From NCBI RefSeq assembly GCF_028689295.1, contig NZ_JAQTWL010000001.1:186001-250000 (forward strand): a stretch of 64,000 nt of DNA, in the 5' to 3' direction. The notes below the pieces were generated by a model that was not told where the DNA came from, searched no databases, and saw nothing but the letters and a program-made list of their open reading frames with translations. A program made the position numbers and the translations under genes. Origin of the DNA: Rhodoferax sp. (GTDB taxonomy: Bacteria; Pseudomonadota; Gammaproteobacteria; Burkholderiales; Burkholderiaceae_C). Below, piece after piece: positions 25,124-32,888 of this stretch. Numbering within the stretch: the first letter of the stretch is position 1; the number at the start of each line of letters is the position of its first letter.

Positions 25124-26287
25124 CTAGGCGCTCCAGTAGGGCGTGGCGATTGGCTCACCCAAATCTGACTCGATCAGGCGGCGCCGCACTTCGAGCAGGT
25201 GGGCAATGAGCGCGCTCTCGCGAGCGGCGTAGGCCTGCGTATCCGGAATGCGATTCACCACCACACCGAGCAGCTCGGTGATCGCATTGCCAATTGAATT
25301 CTGGCTGATCGTGACAATCAGTTTGCCGGCATCATTGCGGTAGATCAACTGCTTGAAGGCCGGTTGCCAGCGGATGGCATTGGCATATTTGGCATCGACG
25401 ATGCAGTGGTCGCGGACTTTCTTCGCGGTCTTCATGAAATCATTGTTGAACAGCAGCACGCTTTCCACCTCATCCGGGAAATAGACATCCTTCAGCATGG
25501 GTGCATTGCGGGACGAGACCTGGGAGAAAAAAGTGCGGTAAAAATCGATAAAACCTTTCAGGAGTTCATCGTATTCTTTCCAGAAATGAACGTCCTTGAG
25601 TGCGGCTGCTCCGCCCTGTATTTCCCAGCTTGGCAAACCCTGGGGATAGCCGGTAAGCTCGATGCGGGCTTCGGTCTCAGGGGCCGGTTTGAGAATCTTC
25701 AGATGCAGCGCCCGCTCGAAAAACTCGCGATACACCTCGCGCATGTAGGCCTGGAACAGGCTGTTCTGGCCACCATCGGTCAAATTGGGATTCTTGTCGT
25801 CAGCCAGCTTGGCAGGGCGCAGTTCTGCCTTGGGGAAGACAATAAAGTGGTTATGCAGCATGCGAATGCTGGGCACACCGGGCGAGGTCAAGGGCCAGGT
25901 CGCATCCAGACTGGCTTCGCCGGCCAGAATCAGGGCTTCGCCCGGATCGGGATATTGCTCCAGCATGTAGTCAATGATGACTTGATTCATCCGGTTCCAC
26001 ACATGCTTGACATTGTCGGTAACCTGCGTGCGCCGTACCGGCCGTCCCAGCGGGTTGAGAATGGTCTTGGAGGTGTTGTAAATGATGGAGCAATCAAACT
26101 CGTTGCTGTGGCCCAGGGCCTTGCGATACAGCAGCAGGTTTTCCGAATTGGTCAGCAAACCGTTATTGCTCATCAGGTCATTGAGATTTTCGGTGCTGTT
26201 GAAAAACTCGTTGTGCACCATCCCCTGTGGAATTTCGAGCGGAATCGGCCGGAAGGGCGTGTAAATTTCACGCGGACCAAACTGCAT
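25124..26287 (-). CDS. unrecognised conserved-looking protein, last gene of the qmo-hdr group
   Basis: 387 aa, soluble, no signal peptide or membrane segment. I do not recognise the family. Visible features: few cysteines (C near residues 65 and 300), an HNHFIVFPKAEL segment near 150, many aromatic residues, and a neutral composition without low complexity. It starts 48 bases after the hdrB stop with GAGGAA before ATG 26287 (a TTG at 26302 is in frame). Codon use looks like that of its neighbours. Its operon position beside QmoAB-HdrCB suggests a role with APS reductase or in making the complex; that is inference only. Confidence 0.75.
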   Translation of the reverse strand: MQFGPREIYTPFRPIPLEIPQGMVHNEFFNSTENLNDLMSNNGLLTNSENLLLYRKALGHSNEFDCSIIYNTSKTILNPLGRPVRRTQVTDNVKHVWNRMNQVIIDYMLEQYPDPGEALILAGEASLDATWPLTSPGVPSIRMLHNHFIVFPKAELRPAKLADDKNPNLTDGGQNSLFQAYMREVYREFFERALHLKILKPAPETEARIELTGYPQGLPSWEIQGGAAALKDVHFWKEYDELLKGFIDFYRTFFSQVSSRNAPMLKDVYFPDEVESVLLFNNDFMKTAKKVRDHCIVDAKYANAIRWQPAFKQLIYRNDAGKLIVTISQNSIGNAITELLGVVVNRIPDTQAYAARESALIAHLLEVRRRLIESDLGEPIATPYWSA

Positions 26288-26335
26288 CGTGACGTTCCTC
26301 AAGTTGCGCGTTGGCCGAGTGATTGCCCGGAAAAT

Positions 26336-27253
26336 TTACTTTTTCCCGGTCTCGGCCTTGCTGGCAATCTCCTGCAGCTTTGTCGGCTTGATGATGTGAC
26401 CGTCCAGCCCCGCTTCTTTCATAGAGCTGCCGTAAGCCACGCTCATGACTTGGGAGTAGTACATCACCGGCATGTTGAGTTTGGTGCCATGGATGCGGTT
26501 GATCTCGGACTGATAGACTTCCACATTGGCCTGGCACAGGGGGCAGGGCGTGACAATCATGTCGGCGCCGTTGTCGTAAGCTGACTCGACAATCTCACGA
26601 ATGAGCTTCTGACTCTTTTCTGGCTCTGGAAATGCCAGCGCCCCACCGCAGCAACTCACTTTGTGCTCCCAATTCTCAATGGCTTCGCCACCCACTGACT
26701 CGATCAGTTTGTCCAGGTACAGGGGATTTTCGAACGACTCACCGGCAATGCCAAACGGGCGGTTGGTCTGGCAACCCACGTAGCCGGCAAACTTGAGACC
26801 TTCAAGCGACTTCACCACCGGCTTCTTCAAGGCATCGTAGCCAAAGTCCTCGATCAGGACCTCAACCATATGGCGCACCGGCGCGCTGCCCTTGTAGCTG
26901 AGCCCTGCTTCCTTCAATGCCGTGTTGGTGTCAGCCAGCAGTTTTTCACTACCGTCAATTTTTTCCTTGCACTCGCGCGCATTCAACCAACAGCCAGCAC
27001 AGGTGGCAACAATGTCTTTTCCCGGCAGGTGTTTTTCGGCCAACACCAGGTTACGCGCATTCAAGGCCAGGCGTTCAAGTTGCCCGCCGCCCGCATAACT
27101 GATGGATGCGCTGCAACAGTTCCAGTCCGGAATCGGCGTCAGTTCGATATCCAGTGTTTTGCACATTGAATTGACCGACACCACGTAATTGGAGGCAGAC
27201 GCCTTGGGCTGGGATGAGCAGCCGGGATAGAACGCGTATTCTTTTTTGGACAT
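26336..27253 (-). CDS. hdrB: HdrB-like subunit with two CCG domains
   Basis: 305 aa, heterodisulfide reductase subunit B type. Two cysteine-rich CCG motifs: C-C-x(n)-CAGCW in the first half (DWNCCSA...CAGCW) and CCGGALAFPEP...CPLCQ in the second, which hold the non-cubane [4Fe-4S] clusters of HdrB. N terminus EYAFYPGCSS is typical. AGGAA precedes ATG 27253. With HdrC it replaces the membrane protein QmoC in this organism. Confidence 0.9.
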   Translation of the reverse strand: MSKKEYAFYPGCSSQPKASASNYVVSVNSMCKTLDIELTPIPDWNCCSASISYAGGGQLERLALNARNLVLAEKHLPGKDIVATCAGCWLNARECKEKIDGSEKLLADTNTALKEAGLSYKGSAPVRHMVEVLIEDFGYDALKKPVVKSLEGLKFAGYVGCQTNRPFGIAGESFENPLYLDKLIESVGGEAIENWEHKVSCCGGALAFPEPEKSQKLIREIVESAYDNGADMIVTPCPLCQANVEVYQSEINRIHGTKLNMPVMYYSQVMSVAYGSSMKEAGLDGHIIKPTKLQEIASKAETGKK

Positions 27254-27281
27254 GATGGTTCCTAATCAGGTGAGCAAGATT

Positions 27282-27935
27282 TCACGATGCTGCACGGTGT
27301 TGCTGCTCTTCAATCTGGCGGGCGGTCTTGAGCATCGCCGTGATGCCCTTTGCGTCCTTGCAACGGTGCCCGCCGAACAATTCAAACGGGTTGAGCCGCT
27401 TGGCCATCATCAACTGGCGGCCGGAGTCGCGCATGACCCAGGCTTGTTTGATACCTGCCATCAGACCATCCTTGAAGTACAGTCTCATGGTCAATTTGAG
27501 TTCATTGAGCCGGCCGGTCTTGACGCAGTTGTTCCAGAACAGGACAGAAAAAAACCGGGTTGACTGCTTTTTCGGCGCCAGGCCGACCTGGTGCGCGTAG
27601 GCGGCCAGCCCGTGCACGATGTGCGTGATCGGGAGTTTGCGCGGGCAGCGCGCCATGCAGTTGTAGCACGAGGTGCACATCCACATCGAGTCCGACTTGA
27701 GCACTTCCTCGCGCTTGCCGGCACGGATCATCATGAATAACTTTTGCGGCGTGTGTTCCCAATGCGGTCCGAGCGGACAGGAGCCGGCGCAAACGCCGCA
27801 CTGCATGCACATCTTGACCCATTCGCCGTCCTCGACGTTGGCCTCGACTTCCTTGAGAAAGTTGTTGTGGTAGCGCGCGCTGGCTGCCGTGTTGCCAGTG
27901 CTCGTTGACATGGTGGTTGTTTGCAGCTTTTCCAT
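27282..27935 (-). CDS. hdrC: HdrC-like iron-sulfur protein
   Basis: 217 aa with two [4Fe-4S] motifs, CMQCGVCAGSCP and CTSCYNCMARCP, then an alpha-helical C-terminal part without membrane spans. It links the QmoAB flavoproteins to HdrB. ATG 27935 overlaps the qmoB stop (TAATG); a second ATG at 27911 is possible. 28 bases separate it from hdrB. Confidence 0.9.
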   Translation of the reverse strand: MEKLQTTTMSTSTGNTAASARYHNNFLKEVEANVEDGEWVKMCMQCGVCAGSCPLGPHWEHTPQKLFMMIRAGKREEVLKSDSMWMCTSCYNCMARCPRKLPITHIVHGLAAYAHQVGLAPKKQSTRFFSVLFWNNCVKTGRLNELKLTMRLYFKDGLMAGIKQAWVMRDSGRQLMMAKRLNPFELFGGHRCKDAKGITAMLKTARQIEEQQHRAAS

Positions 27936-30139
27936 TAGTTGAACCCCTTCATGGGCGACATTCCCAATTCCTTGATTTTTGCCGCATAGTCGTTGATCAA
28001 TGCGGCCACACGTTGATGGTCCGTAATGGCAACCTCGTAGCTGGCCACGCGCTCGGGCTCCAGCCCCATCCCCTTGAGCGTGTCGTCGATCTTGCTCATG
28101 CGGTAATGGGCCAGTTCCGAACCCTTGACAAAGTGACACTGGTAGTCATCACCCTTCTTGCACCCCATCATCATCACACCGTCCCAGCCGCTATTGAGCG
28201 CATCGGTGATCCAGATGGCATTGACCGAACCAAGACAGCGCACCGGAATGGCGCGCACAAAAGCAGAGTAGACGGTGCGCGACAGGCCAGCCATGTCGAG
28301 TGCCGGGTAGGCGTCGTTCTCGCAGGCCAGCAACAAAATGCGTGGTCGTTCGGAAAACTCGTCGGGCATGTCAAGCGACTTGATCTGACTGCCCACCGTG
28401 TCCACCGAATAGTTCTCGAACGAGATCACCCGTACCGGACAGGCGCCCATGCAGGTGCCGCAGCGTCGGCAACGCGATTCGTTGAACACCGGAAAGCGCC
28501 GCTCGTCCTCGTCGATGGCACCAAAAGGACATTCGACCGTGCAGCGCTTGCACTGGGTACAGCCCTCAAGCCGGACAATGGGGTACGACAGGTCGCCAGA
28601 GCGCGGATGCGCGGCCCGACCCAGCATCGCGTTTTCCACCGTCTGAATGGCCTTGAGTGCTGCGCCGGTGGCGTCATCGGTGGCTTGCTGCATGTCCATG
28701 GGACGGCGCACCGGGCCCGCCGCATAGATGCCGGTACGCCGTGTTTCGTAGGGGAAACAGATGAAGTGCGAATCCGTCAAGCCGGCTTTGAGTTGCGGCA
28801 AATCCTTGCCCTGGCGGTAGGTCAGATTCAGGATGGAGACCGGCTTGACCTCAGGCTGTTGATCTTCAGGAATATCAATGTTCACCCCGGAATTGGGTAC
28901 CTGTCCGGTCGCGAGCACGACCAGATCAGCGTCAACAGTTGCGTCTTCGTCAAGAATCAGATCGCGGAAGTTCACCGTGCAACCGGCGCCTTGCGCCTGG
29001 ACCTGGCTCACCTTGCCCTTGGTGAAGGTCACGCCCTTGCGTTGCGCACTGCGGTAAAAGTCCTCACTCATGCCGGGCAAACGCAGGTCGGTGTAAAGCA
29101 CCACGGTGTCAATGTCAGGATTGGCATCCTTGAAGTACATGGCCTGTTTGACACTGGTGGCACAGCAGTGGCCGGAGCAATACGGCAAGTGCGCGCCGGT
29201 CGCATCGCGCTGCCCCGCACACTGGACAAACACCACGCTTTGCACCACCTGGCCATCGGCGCGCTGGATGGTGCCGCCATGGGCAGCCTGGGCGAGCGCT
29301 TCCAGTCCGGCCTGGTCCACCACACCCGGCAAGCCGGCGCCGAGTTCAGGCAGGCGTGCCATGTCGTAGGTCGAAAAACCGCTGGCCTGAATGATCGCAC
29401 CCACCATCTCCTGCACCACGGTGCCGCTCTCCTGGGCAATCTTGACCGCAAACCGGCCCGGTGCCCCGGCCGTTTCAGCCAGCGTGGCATTGAGGTGAAC
29501 GTTGATGGCCGGATGCAACATCACTCTGGCAATGAGTTCCTCGATGCCGGTGGCCTGAGGCTCGGCGTAGGGTTCACGGAACGGCACCCGCTTCCAGAGT
29601 TTGGCCGCCCAACCGCCCAGTGCCGACGTTTTTTCAACCAGCACCACCTGGTAGCCGGTTTCTGCCGCTTCGATGGCCGACGTCAGACCCGACACACCGC
29701 CACCCACCACGAGAATGCGCTTGTTGGTGCCGCGCTCCGTGCTGCCAGCGGGCAACAGCATCTTTTTCAGTTCGGCGCAGCCCATGCGAATGTAATCGTC
29801 GGCCATCTCCTGGCGCACTTCATCATGCGCTGCCCCTTCGGCCACGATCCAGATCACGCCTTCGCGCAAATTGGCGCGCGCCATTGAAACGCCGGGAAAA
29901 TTGAAGGCCTCGGTCTTGGCCCGACGCGAGCAGGCGCCGATCAGCAGATGGCTGATGCCCTCGTTCGCAATATCGTCGCGGATCATCTGCACGCCAGCGG
30001 CGCTGCAAAGGAAGTCGTGGTGCTTGACCACCTGCATCTTGCCTTCCCTCTTGGCAATTTTCTCCAGCCCGTCGATATCGAGCACATCACCCAAACCACA
30101 GCCAGCGCACAGGTACGCGGCAAATTTATTGTCAGCCAC
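27935..30139 (-). CDS. qmoB: QmoB, HdrA-like flavoprotein with MvhD-like C terminus
   Basis: 734 aa. N-terminal CAGCGLGD and LCSAAG segments, FAD motif ILVVGGGVSGLTSAIEAAE (about residues 140-158), CSGHCC motif near 320, two ferredoxin motifs (CTQCKRCTVECP and CRRCGTCMGACP), and a C-terminal domain of the MvhD type with cysteines in LACEND, VRCLGSV and GCKKGDDYQCH. This order is that of QmoB. Start is GTG 30139, one base after the qmoA stop with GGGGAGGAA upstream; TTG 30157 would overlap qmoA. Exchanges electrons with AprAB by inference from the family. Confidence 0.92.
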   Translation of the reverse strand: MADNKFAAYLCAGCGLGDVLDIDGLEKIAKREGKMQVVKHHDFLCSAAGVQMIRDDIANEGISHLLIGACSRRAKTEAFNFPGVSMARANLREGVIWIVAEGAAHDEVRQEMADDYIRMGCAELKKMLLPAGSTERGTNKRILVVGGGVSGLTSAIEAAETGYQVVLVEKTSALGGWAAKLWKRVPFREPYAEPQATGIEELIARVMLHPAINVHLNATLAETAGAPGRFAVKIAQESGTVVQEMVGAIIQASGFSTYDMARLPELGAGLPGVVDQAGLEALAQAAHGGTIQRADGQVVQSVVFVQCAGQRDATGAHLPYCSGHCCATSVKQAMYFKDANPDIDTVVLYTDLRLPGMSEDFYRSAQRKGVTFTKGKVSQVQAQGAGCTVNFRDLILDEDATVDADLVVLATGQVPNSGVNIDIPEDQQPEVKPVSILNLTYRQGKDLPQLKAGLTDSHFICFPYETRRTGIYAAGPVRRPMDMQQATDDATGAALKAIQTVENAMLGRAAHPRSGDLSYPIVRLEGCTQCKRCTVECPFGAIDEDERRFPVFNESRCRRCGTCMGACPVRVISFENYSVDTVGSQIKSLDMPDEFSERPRILLLACENDAYPALDMAGLSRTVYSAFVRAIPVRCLGSVNAIWITDALNSGWDGVMMMGCKKGDDYQCHFVKGSELAHYRMSKIDDTLKGMGLEPERVASYEVAITDHQRVAALINDYAAKIKELGMSPMKGFN

Positions 30140-30140
30140 T

Positions 30141-31421
30141 TTAAGCTTCCTCCCCAACGGTCTGATGAATAACCTTGATGGCGCGCAGCGCCGCGCCGGT
30201 GGCGCTTTGCACTGAACGATTCACATCAAGCGGACTGGCTGCAGCGCCGGCACCCACCATGCCGCCGTCTAACGTGCCCTCGATGAATCCGGAAGAATCC
30301 GTGATCAGATCATCCGGCAAGGTGAGGCCGTTGGATTCCGGCTCCATGCCGATCGCCAAGACCACCAGATCATGCGTGCTCGCATAGCGGTGATAGCCCT
30401 CGGTATCAACACCGTTCAGTACCAGATCCTGATTCCTGGCCTGATCGATGCTCGCCACCTTTGATTTCACAAAAGTAACCGATGCATCCTTTTGGACCAT
30501 CTGATAAAAATCCTCAAAGCGGTCTATCGCACGAATATCGATGTAGTACACCGTTGATTTGGCCGCATCACCCTGGGACTCACGCACGTACTGCGTCTGT
30601 TTCAGCGTGGCCATGCAACAAATGCGCGAGCAATGCCGCAAATGGTTTTCGTCGCGTGAGCCGGCACACTGGATGAAGGCAATGTTTTTGGCTTCCTGTC
30701 CGTCCGACGGGCGTAGCAGCTTGCCACCGGTCGGGCCGGCCGGATCAGCCATGCGCTCAAACTCAACGCTGGTGACGACATTGGGAAAGCGCCCGTAGCC
30801 GTAGGGTTGAATCTTGGCTGCGTCATAGGGTTTCCAGCCGGTCGCCCAGACCACAGCGCCCACCGCAAGCTCGACCGTTTCTTCCTGCATCGCAAGATCG
30901 ATGGCACCGACCTTGCAGGCGGCTTTGGCCTTGTCGGCATCTTCGGTGCCAATAAGGGACGGGTCCAGCACATAGCGCTGAGGATAGGCCATGGCAAACG
31001 GCAGGTAGGCAGCCTTGATCTTGTCCTGGCCATAGTTGTGCGGATTGGGGATTTCAGCCCCAACCGCAGCGGCGCAATCGCCGCAGACGGTGCAGTTCTC
31101 GTTAACGTAGCGCGGACGTATCTTCAGGGTGGCGGTATAGGCACCGCGCTTGCCCTCGATGCGGACGACTTCGACCATCGTCATCACGCGCACGTTGCGA
31201 TTGCCCTTGAGCCGTCTCAGATTGATCTCGAGCCCGCAGGTCGGGTGGCACATCTTGGGGAAATAGCGGTAAAGCAGCGCGGTACGCCCACCCAAAGTAG
31301 GGCTGCGTTCGACGAGTACAACGTCCCGTCCGCATTCGGCCGCTTCAAGCGCCGCCGTCATGCCGCTGATGCCACCGCCAACCACGAGTATGGTCTGACT
31401 GGTTGCGATAGGTGCTGTCAT
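30141..31421 (-). CDS. qmoA: QmoA, HdrA-like flavoprotein
   Basis: 426 aa. FAD motif ILVVGGGISGMTAALEAAE at residues 11-29, LGGRTALLYRYFPKMCHPTCG, CTVCGDC and a CSRICCMATLKQ motif, as in QmoA. Shares the C-terminal SATGAALRAI segment with QmoB. GGAGA precedes ATG 31421. First of qmoA-qmoB-hdrC-hdrB; two small genes upstream on the same strand may belong to the same transcript. Confidence 0.92.
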   Translation of the reverse strand: MTAPIATSQTILVVGGGISGMTAALEAAECGRDVVLVERSPTLGGRTALLYRYFPKMCHPTCGLEINLRRLKGNRNVRVMTMVEVVRIEGKRGAYTATLKIRPRYVNENCTVCGDCAAAVGAEIPNPHNYGQDKIKAAYLPFAMAYPQRYVLDPSLIGTEDADKAKAACKVGAIDLAMQEETVELAVGAVVWATGWKPYDAAKIQPYGYGRFPNVVTSVEFERMADPAGPTGGKLLRPSDGQEAKNIAFIQCAGSRDENHLRHCSRICCMATLKQTQYVRESQGDAAKSTVYYIDIRAIDRFEDFYQMVQKDASVTFVKSKVASIDQARNQDLVLNGVDTEGYHRYASTHDLVVLAIGMEPESNGLTLPDDLITDSSGFIEGTLDGGMVGAGAAASPLDVNRSVQSATGAALRAIKVIHQTVGEEA

Positions 31422-31492
31422 GAAATCTCCACTGCGTTACAAAGTAAAAAAATGGTGTTGGCAAGCTTGCCGATTCATATGGACCGGGCTGG

Positions 31493-32002
31493 TCATTGCA
31501 GGCTCCGGATCTCGAAATCGAAACTGGCAAGATCGGCCAGCAGCCAGGTCGCCGGCGCACCGAGCCCGCCTACGCTGCCCGGATTCACCAGCCACGTCAT
31601 GCCTCCCGCAATGGTCGGCTGCTGCGCCACGCTGGCCACATGCGAGTGGCCATAGCAGACAATATCGTAGTCGCCGGTGCAGGCCATGCCGCGCCCATAG
31701 TGCGGGTAATGCGTCGCAAACAACTTGCGTCCAGCAAAGGCCTTGTCAATGTCGGCGCCGTGGTAAGTGATCAGCCCGCCGGAAGCAGCGCACAGTGTCG
31801 ATAAAGCCAACAGGTCGCCCAGGTTGTTGCCATGGACGACATGGACCGGCAAACCGATTTCAAGCAGCGGACGCAAGGTCATGGCACCGATCAGGTCTCC
31901 GCAGTGGATGACAGCCTCGGCCCCGGCCTCTTTGGCCGCCATGACCGCTGATGCCAGCATGGGGGCGCGGTCATGGCTGTCCGAGACGATGCAAAGTTTC
32001 AT
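31493..32002 (-). CDS. YfcE/MJ0936-type metallophosphoesterase
   Basis: 169 aa calcineurin-like phosphoesterase: DSHDR near residue 8, HCGDLIGA near 33, HGNNLGD near 58, THYPHYG and GHSHV near 120, the usual metal-binding set. Acts on phosphodiesters; substrate unknown. It ends 71 bases before qmoA and begins 10 bases after the preceding small gene, so it could be cotranscribed. Confidence 0.87.
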   Translation of the reverse strand: MKLCIVSDSHDRAPMLASAVMAAKEAGAEAVIHCGDLIGAMTLRPLLEIGLPVHVVHGNNLGDLLALSTLCAASGGLITYHGADIDKAFAGRKLFATHYPHYGRGMACTGDYDIVCYGHSHVASVAQQPTIAGGMTWLVNPGSVGGLGAPATWLLADLASFDFEIRSLQ

Positions 32003-32012
32003 GGTGTTGGCG

Positions 32013-32441
32013 TCATATCACCAGTGGACCGTGATAGTCGTCATCCGTGGAACCGGCGGGCAGATCAATCGCCGTGGCCCCGCTCGAAATGCCGGCACTC
32101 TGGCTTGCATGATCCGCCTGGACGCGCAACAGTGTCAGAACGCAGCGCCGCAAATCGGTGTACTCGTCATGGCCAGTGCCATATTGGTCAGCATCGGCAT
32201 AGAAAAACTGGCACTTGTAACGCCCCTGCGCTATTTTGCAAAGGACAAAATGAGCCCCGCGTTCGCTCCAATAGAGCGTTGGGCAAACCGTCAATTCATC
32301 GCTGGCAGGGTCAAGCTTCAGTTCGCTGTCTGCAAGTTCAGGGGACATGTGCTTGCTGTAGCGTTGCTGCAAAAGCTCGGCCACCAGTTCAAGTTCTTGC
32401 CCAGTGAAATCGGAAACAGTGGTGTCCACGGCGCTCTTCAT
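32013..32441 (-). CDS. small protein of unknown function upstream of the qmo group
   Basis: 142 aa, soluble and acidic, with no recognised motif. Cysteines occur singly (TVCPTLYW, VLCKIAQG, YKCQFFY, RCVLTLL). The composition and reading frame look like a real gene: ATG 32441 and 10-base spacing to the phosphoesterase gene. A hairpin at 32452-32468 lies just before its start. Function cannot be inferred beyond co-location with APS-reductase electron-transfer genes. Confidence 0.65.
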   Translation of the reverse strand: MKSAVDTTVSDFTGQELELVAELLQQRYSKHMSPELADSELKLDPASDELTVCPTLYWSERGAHFVLCKIAQGRYKCQFFYADADQYGTGHDEYTDLRRCVLTLLRVQADHASQSAGISSGATAIDLPAGSTDDDYHGPLVI

Positions 32442-32451
32442 TTTTTAAAAG

Positions 32452-32468
32452 ACCCTTCATCAAAGGGT
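32452..32468. promoter_or_regulatory. hairpin before the small gene at 32441
   Basis: ACCCTT-CATCA-AAGGGT. On the minus strand it ends 11 bases before ATG 32441 and is followed by CTTTTAAAAA, so it could act as a 5' leader stem. No factor can be named. Confidence 0.35.
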
Positions 32469-32554
32469 GCGAATTTTGAATTATTGTTAGCGATGCCACG
32501 CCATAAGTCACCTACCCACTTGGACTATCACCCGGGCTATCCGTTTGGAGTATG

Positions 32555-32566
32555 GTCTGGCCAGAC
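32555..32566. promoter_or_regulatory. perfect 12-bp palindrome (candidate operator)
   Basis: GTCTGGCCAGAC in the divergent region between the qmo group and the SulP genes. Could be a regulator site; no regulator is encoded next to it. Confidence 0.3.
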
Positions 32567-32657
32567 GTTATGTTTTGTAATTCTTTCCAGCCTGCAGGCC
32601 ACCTGACACAGAACGTGTCCGACCTTGATCTCCCTTGCAAAGTCTTTTTAGAAATTT

Positions 32658-32669
32658 TTTTGCGCAAAA
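32658..32669. promoter_or_regulatory. perfect 12-bp palindrome in AT-rich stretch
   Basis: TTTTGCGCAAAA, within a run of A and T (32646-32670) some 220 bases before the first SulP gene. Promoter or operator nature is inferred only from position and composition. Confidence 0.3.
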
Positions 32670-32888
32670 TGCTGCTCCCTATTTTTCTGCCCGTCGGCCT
32701 GGATGCACTCGCCGACGATGTTGCGACTCTGACCGAAGCACGCAAGCTCGCCGGTTCGGTACCCTCAGAACAGAGCGTCTGCGCGATCTGGCGTGTATGA
32801 CTCAGGTTAATCCCTTGCAAAATTCCTGCTGTCAGCCAGGCGCCCGCAGTAAATCTGCTGTCGGACGGTGGCTTGGTTCAACACTGTA

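Larger units (their letters stand above)
32442..32888. other. intergenic region with three inverted repeats, no convincing gene
   Basis: The 447-base gap separates the divergent small gene (-) and the first SulP gene (+). It holds a hairpin ACCCTT-N5-AAGGGT (32452-32468), a perfect 12-bp palindrome GTCTGGCCAGAC (32555-32566) and a perfect 12-bp palindrome TTTTGCGCAAAA (32658-32669) in an AT-rich stretch. Short open frames on both strands lack ribosome sites and family features. Best read as a two-way promoter region. Confidence 0.5.

Noticed and set aside
27905..29887. A 660-codon open frame on the plus strand opposite qmoB
   Set aside because: Complement of a high-GC gene with clear QmoB motifs; no ribosome site and no recognisable domain.
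32552..32800. Possible 82-aa gene before the SulP pair
   Set aside because: No ribosome site, crosses palindromes and AT-rich stretch, and no family resemblance.
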